Part shown: positions 1 through 11,649 of the stretch, piece by piece
How positions within the stretch are numbered: position 1 is the first letter of the stretch
How the letters are laid out: each line of letters opens with the position of its first letter
From: Rhizomys pruinosus
Lineage: Eukaryota; Chordata; Mammalia; Rodentia; Spalacidae
Direction: 5' to 3'
Length of the DNA stretch: 64,000 nucleotides
Assembly (NCBI GenBank): GCA_009823505.1
Contig: VZQC01010436.1
Location: 1,499,844 to 1,563,843, forward strand
Program-made: the position numbers and the translations under genes
The notes under the pieces: generated by a model
Told to the model about the DNA's origin: nothing
Database searches by the model: none
The model's input: the letters and a program-made list of their open reading frames with translations, nothing else

Positions 1-204
1 AAGTCCTGGAGCTTAGCTAAGAACGGAAGAACAGCATGTGGAATGCGATGAAGCATGACTCAAAGACATTGAACAATGAAAACAATGCATTCGGATTTAA
101 CTTTACATGTGCAAATCCAGTCTGGTATGCCAAATAATTTTTGCACATAAATGATTAAACTTGAAATGGCCAGACAGAACTAACATAGCGGACACTAGAC
201 ATAC
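1..204. other. Unassigned stretch upstream of the SMC4 pseudogene
   Basis: No feature is recognised with confidence. It may be a degraded upstream part of the SMC4 retropseudogene, because the similarity becomes clear from about base 205, but no convincing peptide match is visible here. Confidence 0.3.
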
Positions 205-1440
205 CTTAAACAGGAAACACAAGGAACCCAGAAAGAGAACAAGAGTTGAAAGAAAGAGCTCATGAGTGTCAACAAATCAGGAAATGAAGCACATTCAAAG
301 ATGTATGTAGCTCAATAAGACACAACAATGCAATGTCTTAACTAAGCAAGGTAAAGGAAGCTTTAACTACAGCTTCTGATATTTTCAAAGAAAGGAAAGC
401 TGCACTTGAAGATATAAACATAAAACTTCTTCATGCTTAACAAGAATTGAAAGAGAAAGAAAAGGAACTTCAAAAATTGACACAAGAAGAAATAAACGTC
501 AAAAGTTTGGCTCCTGATCCTTTCCAAAATGTTGAAGAAGCTATTAGTTCCTTAGCAATGAATTGAAGCCGGGGAAAGTAGCTGATGTAACAATTCAAGA
601 AAAAAATTCTGGCAGGATCCAAGGAACTCATGGAAGATTGGGGAACCATTGATGAGAAGTATGATATTGCTATTTCATCCTGTTTCCATGCACTAGACCG
701 TATTGTTGTTGATGCTATTGATACAGCCTCAAAATGTGTAAACTTCCTCCAAAGACACAATGTTGGAGTTGCAACCCTCATAGGCCTAGATAATCTGGCA
801 GAATGGACAAAAAGTATGACCAAAATACAAATTCCTGAGAATAGTCTTCAGTTACTTGATCCAAAGTGAAAATTGAGGAAATCTGCCAAGCCCTTCATCT
901 TGCTTTACGATATGCCCTAGTGGCTGACAATCTGAATCATCCCATGAGAGCAGCCCATCAGAAAGTCAGAAGATGAAGAGCAGTGACTCCACAGGGGTAT
1001 ATCATAGAATATTCAGGTATACTGTTTGGTGGTGGAAGCAAAGCAACGAGAGGAAGAATGGGCCCACCAGCCATCACTGAAATCTCAGAAGAAGAGGCAC
1101 ACAAAATGGAATCCCAGCTGGAAAAGTATTCCAAACAAGCAGTGCAAGCCCATAACAGAAAGCACATCTTGGAGAAGCAGTGAAGTCAAGACATAGTGAG
1201 CAAGAAATGAGGAATATACCTGAAAAATTCGCTGTAAGCATCCAGCATTTACCAGAGCAACAAGAGCATTTGAGTGTACAAGTTAAAGAACCTGAAGCCA
1301 ATGTGCTGGCAAAGTAGAAGCTGAGAAATCAACAGCCACAAACTCAACTCCCAACAAGACAACCCTGACAAAACAAACAGCCAGATGAATGTACCTCCAC
1401 TATCACCAAAGTCCAAGCAGTGATCAAGACTGACAACAGA

Positions 1441-1694
1441 TTGTAAGGGCTGCAGAGAGATAGAGGTGAATCGTGAGACTACAGGAATAGAGTCTGGACT
1501 CCTAATTGATCAAGATGCCTGTGGATACAAGCTTCTCCAACTGGACTATGGGAACCTTGGGTTGTTCAAAATTTGGACATAGATACTTGCAAAATGCACC
1601 AATTACCTAATTGTATGACATACTGAGTAACATCAATGTTATCTGCAAACAACTGTGTCATTATATTGTAGAATCCCTTAAAAATAAAAAAAAG
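1441..1694 (+). mobile_element. A-tailed retroviral-like fragment inserted in the SMC4 pseudogene
   Basis: SMC4 homology stops at '...actgacaacaga' and resumes at 'aatctccag', so about 250 bases were inserted. The first 150 bases match 56001-56147, which lies inside an LTR element (shared phrases include 'gggaaccttgggttgttc' and 'tttggacatagatacttgc'). The insert ends in an A-rich tail (1678-1691). An A tail suggests LINE-type retroposition of a retroviral-like transcript fragment rather than integrase-mediated insertion. The middle part is unassigned. Confidence 0.6.
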
Positions 1695-1905
1695 AAATCT
1701 CCAGAAGTCACAAGCCTCCATGCTTCGTACAAAGAAAGAAATAAAAGACATTAAAAAGCAAATACAGGATTTAACAGCAGCAGTAAAAAACATTGAGGAC
1801 AAAGCAGCAGAAGTAAAAAAAAAAAGTACAAACACTTGAGAGTAGTCCTCACCAGAGATCCAGAAAGAACATCATCACTGTTCAAAAAGATCTGCTTAGT
1901 ATTAT

Positions 1906-2142
1906 TTTTACTTTATTTTTTTTTATTTTTTATGTGTATGAGTATACTGTCTGCATGTAAGTTGGTGCACCCCTGTCATGCAATGTCGTGGAGGTCAGAA
2001 GAGGGCGTCAGATTCCCCTGGAACTGGAGTTAAAGACGGATATAAGACGGTTCTTAGCTGTCATGTGGGTGCTGGGAATCGAACCCAGGTCTGTTGCAAG
2101 AGCAATCGGCGCTCTTAACCACTGAGCCATCTCTCCAACCCC
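1906..2142 (-). mobile_element. B3/B2-type SINE, older form, inserted in SMC4 pseudogene
   Basis: The reverse strand has the tRNA-derived head (ggttggagagatggctcag-like), the 'gggttcgattcccagcacccacatg' core read in reverse, and a T-rich left end that is the tail. The flanks 1890-1905 and 2144-2159 are near-identical 16-bp target-site duplications (gatctgcttagtatta versus gatgcacttagtatta). It lacks the 17-bp internal duplication seen in most other copies here. Confidence 0.88.
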
Positions 2143-2180
2143 AGATGCACTTAGTATTAAGTTGAAACTCGAGCAAATGA

Positions 2181-2545
2181 CAAGCAGAAAGCACTGAGAA
2201 GAGCTCCTGGAGAAGCTCTTGCTCTCTCACATGTTGAAGAGAGGACGGAGGTGATGTACTCCACCATACTCTGGAGCAGGCACTCCCTCTTATGACCTGG
2301 GGTCTTGAGGGCAAATCTCAAGGGGAAGAGGACATACAGCTGCAGTTCCTGCAGGGAAGTATCAGTCATAGCTTGCAATTGTGTCTGCAGGTGGTCTATG
2401 TTCTCCACTCTCTGGGTCTTTATGAGCTGAACACAGACTGGATGCAAGACACTGAAGTCCTCCTCAAGTGTATCAAACACCCACCGCCATTGCTCATTCC
2501 TCATCGAGGAAACATCCAAACCTTCAGCATCCTCTGAAGTTCAGC
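2181..2545 (-). pseudogene. TTI1: TTI1 (TELO2-interacting protein 1) retropseudogene, N-terminal fragment
   Basis: TTI1 is a HEAT-repeat scaffold of the TTT complex (TELO2-TTI1-TTI2) that stabilises PIKK kinases. The minus strand encodes the TTI1 amino terminus: [57 protein letters not shown] and a [10 protein letters not shown] segment closest to 2181, with one frame change near 2240. This is about the first 115 residues of a protein of about 1,090, with no intron. The part right of about 2480 may be 5' UTR. The 3' side stops abruptly against SMC4 sequence with no poly(A), so the junction is unusual. Recognition is from family memory. Confidence 0.82.
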
Positions 2546-3335
2546 TGCTCCTTGTTTGGCAATTTTCCTACCTCGTCTTCCAGCCTTTCCCCTCACTCTC
2601 CCACCAGCTAGGCGAATGGCTCCTGCCAACTCATTTATTATGGGAAAGACAAGGATTTATATATGAAAGTCCTCTGCTTCTTCTGGAAGTGCCTCGGGTG
2701 CTGACCAGACCACCAACTCAACTGTTGCCTCTGAGCACAGGTTAAACCTGTTCAGTATTCGAGGAGGTCAAGCATGCAGCTGCAGGTGTGTAACACTCTA
2801 CAATTAACCAAGGTTTTTGTTTCCTCAAGGTCAGTTGAGGATCTGGTCCTCAGGGGTCACTCAGGGTTTGTGAGGGGGAGCCCCTGGCTCCTTTTGGCTT
2901 TTCATTTACCAGTTCCATCCACTTGAGGACAAAGTCAGGTCTTTCTAGACCAGGCTTCCCTTTCTGAAGCATGAGCAGACTTTCCTCTTTATAGACTGGA
3001 GACAGGCTGAAGTCCCCTTAGTGGATCTCCAAGACATCCCTGCACAGGAAGACTGGTGACTCACATTTGCAGGAAATTTCAAGAGATGGCCCCTGCATAA
3101 TACCCTGGGGCTTAGTTGACCTCTGAGTGAAAGGAAAAAAGTTATCCCTTATGACCCTCAGCCAAATTGGTATGGGCATTAAATGTGGTGGTTAAGCATC
3201 CATAAAAGCTAAGTTACACCAGTGTGATACTTTTAAATACTGTATAATATTTTAGAAAAGGCTCGGACAAAAGCTCAAGCATCCTTGTATAAGAAGTACT
3301 AAGAAGCACTCCCATAAAATAAATACTGTGGTTAG
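2546..3335. other. Unassigned, no gene seen
   Basis: Moderate-GC sequence without a long open frame. Part of the left end could be TTI1 5' UTR. Phrases such as 'ggtcctcaggggtcactcagg' look like old repeat or LTR sequence, but no family is recognised. Confidence 0.3.
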
Positions 3336-3339
3336 ACAT

Positions 3340-3690
3340 AATGTCTTGACAAACTAGTTTTTTCCTCATTCTTTTGATCGTATATTATTCTAAAATATGC
3401 ATACATACCCTCCACCCATATACCCAAAATTCTTAAGTCCAAAAATAAATGGTAGCATAGTTCTAGAAGCTGTTAAGTGACTCACAATATAAGAGCACAG
3501 TTGTTTTTAGATCATGAGGATTATAGCATTTACATTGCCTTACAACTAGGTAATTGGTGCTAGCATCCACAGATGAGGGATTCTATTCATCGCTTGTTTT
3601 TCTGGGACTGTGTTACTTCACTTAACATGATATCTTAAATGATCTTATTCTTAATAAGAAAATACTACTCAGTTGTAAGACTTCAAATCT
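3340..3690 (-). mobile_element. LINE-1 3' end fragment, antisense
   Basis: It shares ordered phrases with 60030-60370, where the L1 ORF2 end and 3' UTR run antisense: 'ctagcatccacagatgaggga', 'tgtttttctgggactgtgttacttcactta'. The reverse strand reads the L1 3' region that follows the ORF2 carboxyl end. It is 5'-truncated. Confidence 0.7.
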
Positions 3691-3776
3691 TGGCCTAGTT
3701 GAACACTTCAGCACCTACCTGTAACCAAATAGAAAAAAAAAATCCACTACTGTTCTTATATAAAAATTAAATGATA

Positions 3777-3931
3777 GCCGGGATTAGTGGCACACGCCTT
3801 TAATCCTAGCACTTGGGAGGCAGAGGCAGGCGGATCTTTGTGAGTTCAAGGCCAGCCTGGTCTACAGAGTGAGTTCCAGGACAGCTGGGACTACAGGGAG
3901 ACCCTGTTTCGAAAAGACAAAAAAAAAAAAA
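3777..3931 (+). mobile_element. B1 SINE
   Basis: 7SL-derived head 'gccgggattagtggcacacgc', core 'gcacttgggaggcagaggca', end 'gaccctgtttcgaaaagac' plus a poly(A) of about 13. The variant 'cagctgggactacagggaga' differs from the common mouse B1 consensus. Confidence 0.93.
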
Positions 3932-4648
3932 TTAAATGACAGCTAAATGTTTTCTCTCTCTCTCTGTCCAGAAGCCATTTTGGAGAGAACTAACACTGTA
4001 ATTCTAGCCATTCCAACAACTGTCAAAATGTATCAAATGCACATCCTCAGTCCAGCCATGGGATCCAAATAAAAAATGAGGATGGTCCAATAAATGGATA
4101 CTCTTGGAAGCCCTTATCAAAAATAATTGACTCTAATTTAGACATTTAAAATCACTTCTGTTGTGACCTCTCCTGGTTCTCTCCTTAGAGCTTGTTACTA
4201 TTTTTGCCTTTACTTACCCTTCACATCTCCCAGGGGTCAGTCAAGAACTCTCTTTTCTGTATATAGCTAACAGTTTATATGCTTTGGGGGTCTTTTAGAT
4301 AGAACCACTTAATGTGCACCACAGATGCCACACTTAGTGCCTCTATTCAGCATGGAAGTAGCCAAAATGATTGGCATCAGAATTTCCTACTGGCAATTAG
4401 GATTACCTCTTCATAGGGAGTGTAGGGAAAAAGAATGCCACCTGTGTCTTTTTTTTGTGTGCTATTACCTGCTTGTCTGTTTACACTGAAATTTGGCCTA
4501 AGGCAGGATTTGCATGTGCATTAGCAAGCCTGTTAGATCTTGGGATCAAAGGCATTGACAAGTACTCATGATGTTATGGAACATGAGGCAAGGGTTCTGA
4601 AACCAGTCCCTAAGATATGGTGTTACTCTGGGTTTAAAAAGAGAATGC
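3932..4648. repeat. LTR-like dispersed repeat (3955-4310) and unassigned flank
   Basis: Bases 3955-4310 share ordered phrases with 25485-25800 and, inverted, with about 7200-7490 ('ccattt...gagaactaacactgt', 'tctagccattccaacaactgtc', 'ggtcttttagat'). The 25.5-kb copy has an AATAAA near its end. The family is not identified; an LTR of the MaLR type is possible. Nothing is recognised in 4311-4648. Confidence 0.45.
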
Positions 4649-4890
4649 TGGGCTGGAGAGATGGCCTAGCGGTTAAGAGCGCCGACCGCTCTTACAGAGG
4701 AGCCGGGTTCGATCCCCAGCACCCACATGGAGGCCGAGAACCGTCTGAGACTCCAATTCCAGGAGAACTCCAGTTCCAGGGGAATCCAAGACCCTCTTCT
4801 GAACTCCGCAGCATTGCACGACATGGGTGCACAGACCTGCATGCAGACAGTACATTCATACACATACAGAAATAAATAAAATTAATAAAA
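4649..4890 (+). mobile_element. B3/B2-type SINE with 17-bp internal duplication
   Basis: It begins 'gggctggagagatggcctag', has the A and B box regions of a tRNA-derived SINE (B-box-like 'gggttcgatcc'), the tandem 'aactccaattccaggag/aactccagttccagggg' pair, and an A/T-rich tail that runs into the single N at 4891. Confidence 0.95.
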
Positions 4891-5621
4891 NAAAACATAG
4901 AAAGTGTACTTCTAGAATATCCTTTTCTATCAAAACACCTAATAAAATAGTGTAAATACAATATATAAAGTTTTTCTCTTAAACTAATCTAAGTGCAGTT
5001 CTTTCTTCAACTCCAATGAGACCTACCCTTGGAAATTCATATTTTGTTATGAAAGAGTATCTACTTCCTGCAATTGGAATGGAGGCATGCCAGACAGGAT
5101 ACAAGCTGCGTGCATGTTATTCTTACCTCTTTATTTCCTTTTGAATCACTTGTTTGACCTCATATAGCATGTATGTAAATGATTTAGAAGTAGTTTTAGC
5201 TGAACTACTTGTTTACTGTTGAAATTAAAATCACAGATATAAATATGTGGTCCACAATATAGTACTAGATGTAACACATTAGAGCGAGCCATTACTATCT
5301 CATAATATTATTACGATGCACGTCTACTTTACTAGCCAGACCGCTTGAAGCGTATTAATGCGTTGACGTTCACTAAGATAGAGATTAGCGTATATTACTC
5401 ACTAAGGATAGACGCGGTTAAAGATATATTTTGACCACCCTTAGGAATCTCACAGCTGAAACCTAAAAACGGGATAAGTCTGAAGTACTCCATGGATACG
5501 CTGGCCATATGTGGGTGGGTGAAGGTAGTGGACCGTACATAGTATCTTTCTCTCATATACTTGATTATTCTTTTAATTTACTGCACATTTATTTCCTTTT
5601 GTGATGTGGCCTAGGGTGTTT

Positions 5622-5871
5622 TATTTAATTTTTTTTATTTGTATGTGTGCATGCAGCGGTCTGTGCACTCATGTTGTGCCATGCTGCGAGGGTCAGAACC
5701 GAGCAGTCTCCTAGAATTTCCCGCTGGACTGGAAGTTCTCCCGAATTGGGAGAGTTACAAGACGGTCTTAGCCTGCTAACTGGGGCAGTCTGGGGATGAA
5801 CCCTTCGGGTCCTCTTGCAAAGAGCAGTCCGGTGCTCTTAAAAACCGTTGCTAGGCCAATCTCTCGCAGCC
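5622..5871 (-). mobile_element. B3/B2-type SINE, mirror of the 26955 copy
   Basis: Degraded reverse SINE with head '...ctctcgcagccc' at the right and a T-rich tail at the left. It is the arm-mirror of 26955-27196, with many indels that the mirror lacks. Confidence 0.75.
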
Positions 5872-8204
5872 CTATGTTTATTTTCAAAACCTACAGTTTG
5901 AAAATTAAATATGTTTTGAAAATAATCATCATATGATTTAATGTTAGATTTTCTGTATTAAACAATGAAATACATATATAACATGTAGTTGTGAATTCTA
6001 GATTCCTCGCTTGGGGATGAAATACTGATCAAAATTATATGAAATAAAACTAAAATTTTATAATGTGTTAGAAAGTATCTAATTCTTTCATTGTAATAAA
6101 TGTAGAATTGTATAAAAAATACATTCCTAGATAATTTTTGTGAAACATGTGTAGAAATAAAAAATCCAAGTTCCAAAGACTCATCAATACTTCAATACTC
6201 GATATGCACACAAAAGCAGAAATAGTAAAAAAAGAAAATATCAACTCAGAATGATCAGGATCTTAATAATTTGTAATAATGAGTGATCTTGTAATGTTCA
6301 GTCCAGATTTAGCAACCACAGATAACCTGAGCGAGTTGGCAAGTTTACCCCTAAATCATATCAGGATGTCTTTTGTTCTTATCCACTACACATTGGTGGA
6401 GCTCATAGGTCCTCTTCGATACATGTGCTTTAGCATTAAAAATGGATTCTGCACAAAGGGAGAAAGAGCTTGCCTGTGCACTCGACAGGATGTTTTGGTT
6501 CAGAGAATCGCATCCAGACACTTTAACTTAACATCTCAAAAGGGTGGGGTGAGATTAACATAGTAAAGATTCTTTGTCCATATAACCAAGGTTGCTGATT
6601 TTACGCACGATGTTTGAAAGAAAACGTGAGTAGTTTAATGGTTTCTTAACATCCTCTATTCTATTTAAACAATCTTTTTTTCAAAACTAGTAGTAAAGAT
6701 CTTCTTTCTGTTGGAACTTCATGGAAAGATGAATTGCGTATAGATAGGTGACTTCGTTCGGTAATAGCTTGACTCAGTGAGCCTGAGTTATGTCCCTAAT
6801 TCATAGTATAATATAGGATCAGAACAACCATCATGATTATCAAGCAAGTTAGCATAGAAGACATACACCCACCCTATTTTCCAAGCGATTCTTTCAGGAG
6901 CTGAGAGATTTCCTTCAAATTTTTATTTTATATAAATTTACTCTATGCAGTCTTGCACGCTATAAGAATTTCTTCTCTATTTGTAGTAGTGTTAAGATGA
7001 TATATAAACTTGTCCTCCCAAGCCGGGATGCGCTACTTGTAAACCCCATCTGATTTCAGAAAAATCATGTCCTAATCCTAACCTAATGTCTCCCAGGCCA
7101 ATGTTGGTAGAGGTATATTGGGAAATATAAGGATGACCAGTACAAGCGTTCTCTCTCCTGTAGCTTATCTAAAAGACTCCAAAGAATGTCTACCAGTAGG
7201 CTTTATTTGTACAACAGCAGAGGATAAAGGTACAAAAGGAAGTCTTTAATGTCTAGAAAGAGATAGGAGGGAGGTAGAAAAGACAATGAGATTTTCAAGT
7301 TCTCTAAAGGAACCAGCAGAGACTTTCTCATGTTCCATGACCATTGAGGTTCCTCCTTGTTTTGTCTTTGTTTGTTGAGTTTCAGAGGTGATGAAACTCT
7401 AGGTTTCGCTTTCAGATAGATGATAGCTGTTGGAGTGGCTCAGAATCACACGTGTGAGTTCCCTCTATAAATGAGTTCTAGACCAGGGAGAGAAATGAAA
7501 TTTGGAGCCCATATTTTAATTTTTAGCTAAGCAGTGAGCTTGACACTTTTGGCTGCAGACATGCACTGCAGTTTTGAATTAGCCCAATATTTGCTTATTT
7601 AAAAACAAAATCCTAGGGATAAAGTACTAATGTCTGGGAAATACAAATCCCGTATAGACTTGTGAATGAAACATGGTGATCCACGTATCTTTTATCCGTG
7701 ATTTTTCTGCGTGTAAATTTAAAACCCAATATATTGCCCAAATAGCTCCATAATTTCTTGATTCCTCTATCTATTTATGATTTGCTCCTCAGGGTCTCAG
7801 TTGTGCTTGGGCAAGAACCGTCTACCACCTTCAGTATTTTACAAGTTATTCCCATCTGTGTGAGGATAAATCAAAGGCCATATTTGACCATGGCTTCAGT
7901 TAGAAGCATTGAGAAAAATTCCCTCTCTGTTTACTCCTTTTTAAACTGGTAACTGTGGAATGGATCAAGAGTCAATCGGTGAGGGTCTCTAGGATATGCA
8001 TGTAATAAGAGAATATGTGACTCACCACAATTACAGGACATGTTCAAGAGATATTCCATAGTCCCTTGGGACTTGGTGGACATTTGAAGACAAAGGGCAA
8101 CATTTCAGTTTTGTTCCTTCTCTTCATATTAGTACAGGCTTCTAAGTATGATTACTATATATCCAAAAGTGCTAGTTATGCCAGTCCGGTACCTTTAATT
8201 ATTT
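5872..8204. other. No gene; mirror of 24790-26940
   Basis: AT-rich sequence with no supported gene. About 7200-7490 is the inverted copy of the LTR-like repeat at 25485-25800. The short open frames here are not conserved features. Confidence 0.4.
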
Positions 8205-8385
8205 TTGGTAATTTCTTGGACATGGTGTCCTTTATAGTCTCCAGGCTGGCCTTGGAGCTCACTCTGTAGACCTGGGCTGGCCGTTAGAACTCAAACCAAG
8301 ATACTGCTGGCATGCATCTTGCCTCTCTGAGTAGCGTGGACTTAAACAAGGCATATTGCCCCACCAACCCCCAGTGGTACTTTTA
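8205..8385 (-). mobile_element. B1 SINE, mirror of the 24645 copy
   Basis: Reverse B1 with 'ccaggctggccttggagctcac' followed by a degraded head near 8370 ('cccaccaaccccca'). It has more changes than the right-arm copy. Confidence 0.75.
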
Positions 8386-9062
8386 ATTATTGAGTGAATA
8401 TCCAGAATATAACCAGAGTTCCTCTTATCCCTGATAACATGAGTGACCATGAGAAAGCTGGCACCAATTGTATTAGTCATTACATTCCAATCTTCACCAT
8501 TGTGGGACTGGGTACCTGTATTCTCCCCTATTTCATTAATGATCCTAAAGGAGATGGAGTCTATTTGGATTATTCAGTATACCAATATGACTCTCTAATG
8601 ACCAGTGACCTTAATGGATTTATTCTGCTTATTATTTAGTTAATCATAGTCTGCCTGTGCTATCCATAAATCCTCTGGAGCAAACATTGACCCGCCATAT
8701 ATAGGGAACTCTGGAAACCTCTGATAATTATTAAATTAGGGAATTAGGTTTGTGGCAGACAACCCAAAATGAACAAGGAAAACAACCAACAGGCTGATCA
8801 CCTGGAGCAAGCTTATTTTCAGGAATAGCCTGGACTGGACTTGGGCTTCTGATGTAAAAGAGCAAACGAGTAAGCAAATGGCAATCTGGCCAGGATATGT
8901 AACAGCTTAGGGTGAAAAATTAGTTAGGAAGGAGTGAAGTTAATTTGCTTTGCCAGTGGTCACTAATTAACGTTCATTGGACGTGTGCTCTGATCAAGAC
9001 TTCTGTGGTCTTTGGGAGAGCCAAGGCCGCTAACAGAGAGTGTTTTTATAGTCTGACCCTCT
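8386..9062. other. No gene recognised; mirror of 23975-24640
   Basis: A short open frame on the + strand (8394-8639) is shared with the other arm because of the inverted repeat. Its product resembles no family I know and it lacks coding context. Confidence 0.35.
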
Positions 9063-9290
9063 CTTTTTTTTTTTTTTTTTCTTTTTTTTTTTTTCTTTTT
9101 ATTTTTTTTTTTTTTTTTTTTTTTTTTTTCTTTTCGCATCTTTTTTTTTCCCCATTGTCACCCAGCTGGTCCTGAGAACTCACATTGTAAGGACCAGGCT
9201 GGCCTTGAACCTCACAAAGGATCCGCCTGCCCTCTGCCTCCCAAGTGGCTAGGATTTAAAGGCGTGCACCACCACGATCATCCGTCGACA
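9063..9290 (-). mobile_element. B1 SINE with long T tract, mirror of the 23785 copy
   Basis: A T-rich run of about 70 bases (9063-9130), then a reverse B1 ('ccaggctggccttgaacctc', 'ggcgtgcaccaccac'). The tail is longer than in the mirror copy. Confidence 0.8.
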
Positions 9291-11233
9291 GTAATCTGAC
9301 TCTCTTAATGGACGTGACATCTTAACTGTGTTCCTTAATGATCCTTTTGATTCACTTTTTTGATATCTATAATTTCCAGTCCAAAGTTTTCAAGTGATGA
9401 TATATCTTTTTAAAAAACGCTAATCAGTTGCTGTCTGATATAGAAAAATATGATAATATATACCATACTTCATATTGGATTATAACCCATAATCTACATG
9501 AAATAAGGAACTACAGAAAATAAGGGAGCTGGAAAAGGAACTCATGAAGAAGGGAAAGAAATGGGGTTGTGTACCATCTGACACTAAGATCTTTACTCCA
9601 ATTTCTTTCAGCCAAGCATGTCTTACAAAGATCATGAGATCATACAAATCTGTGGCCCTTATTGTTGAATGGAATTCAAGATATTTAGAAAACTGTTGGC
9701 TAATATTAGTCAATCTAGATTTAAAATTTCAACAGGCTTGTGTGGTGGTCCTACCCATTTAGAAAAATACATGCCTAGACCATGTAATCTAAGGCTGTGT
9801 CAGTACCATAATCTACAGAAAAGCTCTCTGTTACACACAAAATTATTGTGGACCTTTTATAAATATCTGGCCCCACCAACCTGGGAAATTCCCTGTCCAC
9901 ACAAGGGCAAGTATTTGTCATCGCCTCCACAATTAACCTTTACTTTCAAGCGTTGCATGCCTCTTTAGTATGTTCTTTCTATGCTTTACACGAGAGTTCA
10001 TTTTCCTTCTGTTGCTTGGCCTCCATTGTGCCTTCCTAACAGCTGGACAATTGTACATTTTCATAAAAATTTCAATTCCCAGAATTCCTTGGCGCCAGCC
10101 AAGCCTGGGAGTGGGATGCATCTTCCAAGCATAGGGTTTGTGGTCGTCCTTCCCTCCTGGAATGGAATAAAATCACCAGACTAATAGGACCGAATAGTTT
10201 TTACCAACAAAATTGTAAGTAACACCATTCAATACTGTCACACAAGATACATGAGGACAAATGAAAGTACTTGCAGGCAAGAGAAGATTTTATTGGGTTG
10301 CAAAAGGCCCGAGTGTTTGGTGATCAGCAGATATAAACCGACACATACCGAGAATCCAGAACTACTTTGCAGGATTTTATCCCTATGCAAAAGAACTGCA
10401 TCTTTCCCTTATTGGTCTGTGGTCTGTACAATACATCATGTCTCTTGGTTGAATGAGTCTGTTAAATAATGGGCCATCGAAGGGAGAAGAGAGAGCTCTA
10501 CTGAACCCCTGCATGGAAGGCTCAGGAAATGGACAGGGCCTTCCTTAAAGAAAAAGTGTTTACAGTGAGAGGTGGAATTCAAATATTAGAAATCTTTGTA
10601 ACAATCCAATTTACGAGTTTTTAAGAGGTTTCTGAAAAGAAAAAGACAAAGTAAGTTGTAATATTCTTTCACATGTAATAGAGTCCACATAATTTATTCT
10701 TAATAGATTTAAGACTGTTACAGAGTACCCAAGTGTAGGCAGCAATGTATTTTAATATATTCTTTTAAAATACATTAACCAAAATATTTACAGCTATAAA
10801 TCTTCACATGTTCAGTTTTAAATTGATAGCTATTTGCTATAAATAAATAAAATGGTATATTTGATTGTCACAAAAATGAAGTAGAGAAAAGATGGAACGT
10901 AGTGGACATTAGGTGAACCTATGCATATAAAGCAAATTTTAGGGTGTATCCAGGAAAGTAGAAAGGAGAAAAGGATAAGATACGACTTAGGTGGTCAATT
11001 TTTTAATAATGTTGAAGTATATAGATGATTTTATAATGCCTTTATGTATTACAGGTTCACCCAGAGACAGAAGAGAGGGCGCACACATCCCTGAAACTGG
11101 AGTTACAGGAATGGTTTGTGTAGCCAGGGCATTGTCCCAGTGATTCTTAACACTAAGGCAATACTCTTCCACGCACCATTCTCTGCTCTTTTAAGATGTG
11201 CAGAATGCTGAGGTGGACATAAAAGAAATCAAT
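9291..11233. other. No gene; mirror of about 22025-23785
   Basis: AT-rich sequence. A decayed partial SINE lies near 11020-11180, mirroring 22076-22235. No open frame has supporting features. Confidence 0.4.
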
Positions 11234-11494
11234 GGGCTGGAGGGAATGGGCCTAAGCAGATGGTAAGAGCGACGACCTCTTCGCAAGAGACCCGGGTTCG
11301 TATCCCAGCACCACATGCGGCTAGGAACTGTCTGTGATACTCCGGTTTCAGGAGAACTCCCATTCCAGGGTGGAATCCGAGACCGCGTCTTCTGACCCTC
11401 CGCGGCATCCGCACACACAGGGTGCACAGACCTGCGATGCATGACAATACAGTTCCATACACATATAAAATAATAATAAATAAAATTAAAAAAA
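11234..11494 (+). mobile_element. B3/B2-type SINE, mirror of the 21780 copy
   Basis: Head 'gggctggagggaatgggcct' (with insertions), core 'acccgggttcgtatcccag', A-rich tail. The extra single bases relative to 21780-22025 are typical of raw-read error. Confidence 0.8.
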
Positions 11495-11649
11495 AGAAAG
11501 ATCAAAGGGAAACTTGGTCATGGAGACTTAAGTTAATATCCCCTCCTCTTTTTAAGATATAAATAGCAGAGAAGGTGATGCTTTTACTAATGAAAGTATT
11601 TTTCTCATTAGGGGAAGAACTCAGCAGTTATTCCATTCCATTGTAAAAA

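Larger units (their letters stand above)
205..2180 (+). pseudogene. SMC4: SMC4 (condensin core subunit) processed pseudogene, central coiled coil and hinge only
   Basis: SMC4 is an SMC-family ATPase of condensin, which compacts mitotic chromosomes. Translating in shifting frames gives SMC4-like peptides in the right order with no introns: ELKEKEKELQKLTQEE (about 445-490), then the hinge (IDEKYDIAISSC near 645, CVNFLQRHNVGVATLIGLD near 735, GGGSKATRGRMG near 1030, ITEISEEEAHKMESQL near 1075), then coil 2 (NLQKSQASMLRT near 1695, EIKDIKKQIQDL near 1740, SIKLKLEQ near 2157). The window holds roughly the middle third of a protein of about 1,290 residues; neither the Walker A nor the signature/Walker B head is present. 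Many stops and frameshifts make it dead. It is interrupted at 1441-1694 by an A-tailed insert and at 1906-2142 by a SINE, and it stops abruptly where a reversed TTI1 fragment begins. The SMC4 assignment rests on remembered family sequence but is supported over about 1.5 kb. Confidence 0.88.

Noticed and set aside
4649..4890. tRNA gene from tRNA-like A and B boxes
   Set aside because: The boxes belong to the SINE head; there is no full cloverleaf with acceptor stem, and the same sequence recurs many times with A-rich tails.
8394..8639. Hydrophobic 81-codon frame repeated at 24382-24579
   Set aside because: Same reason: mirrored DNA. No family resemblance and no gene structure.
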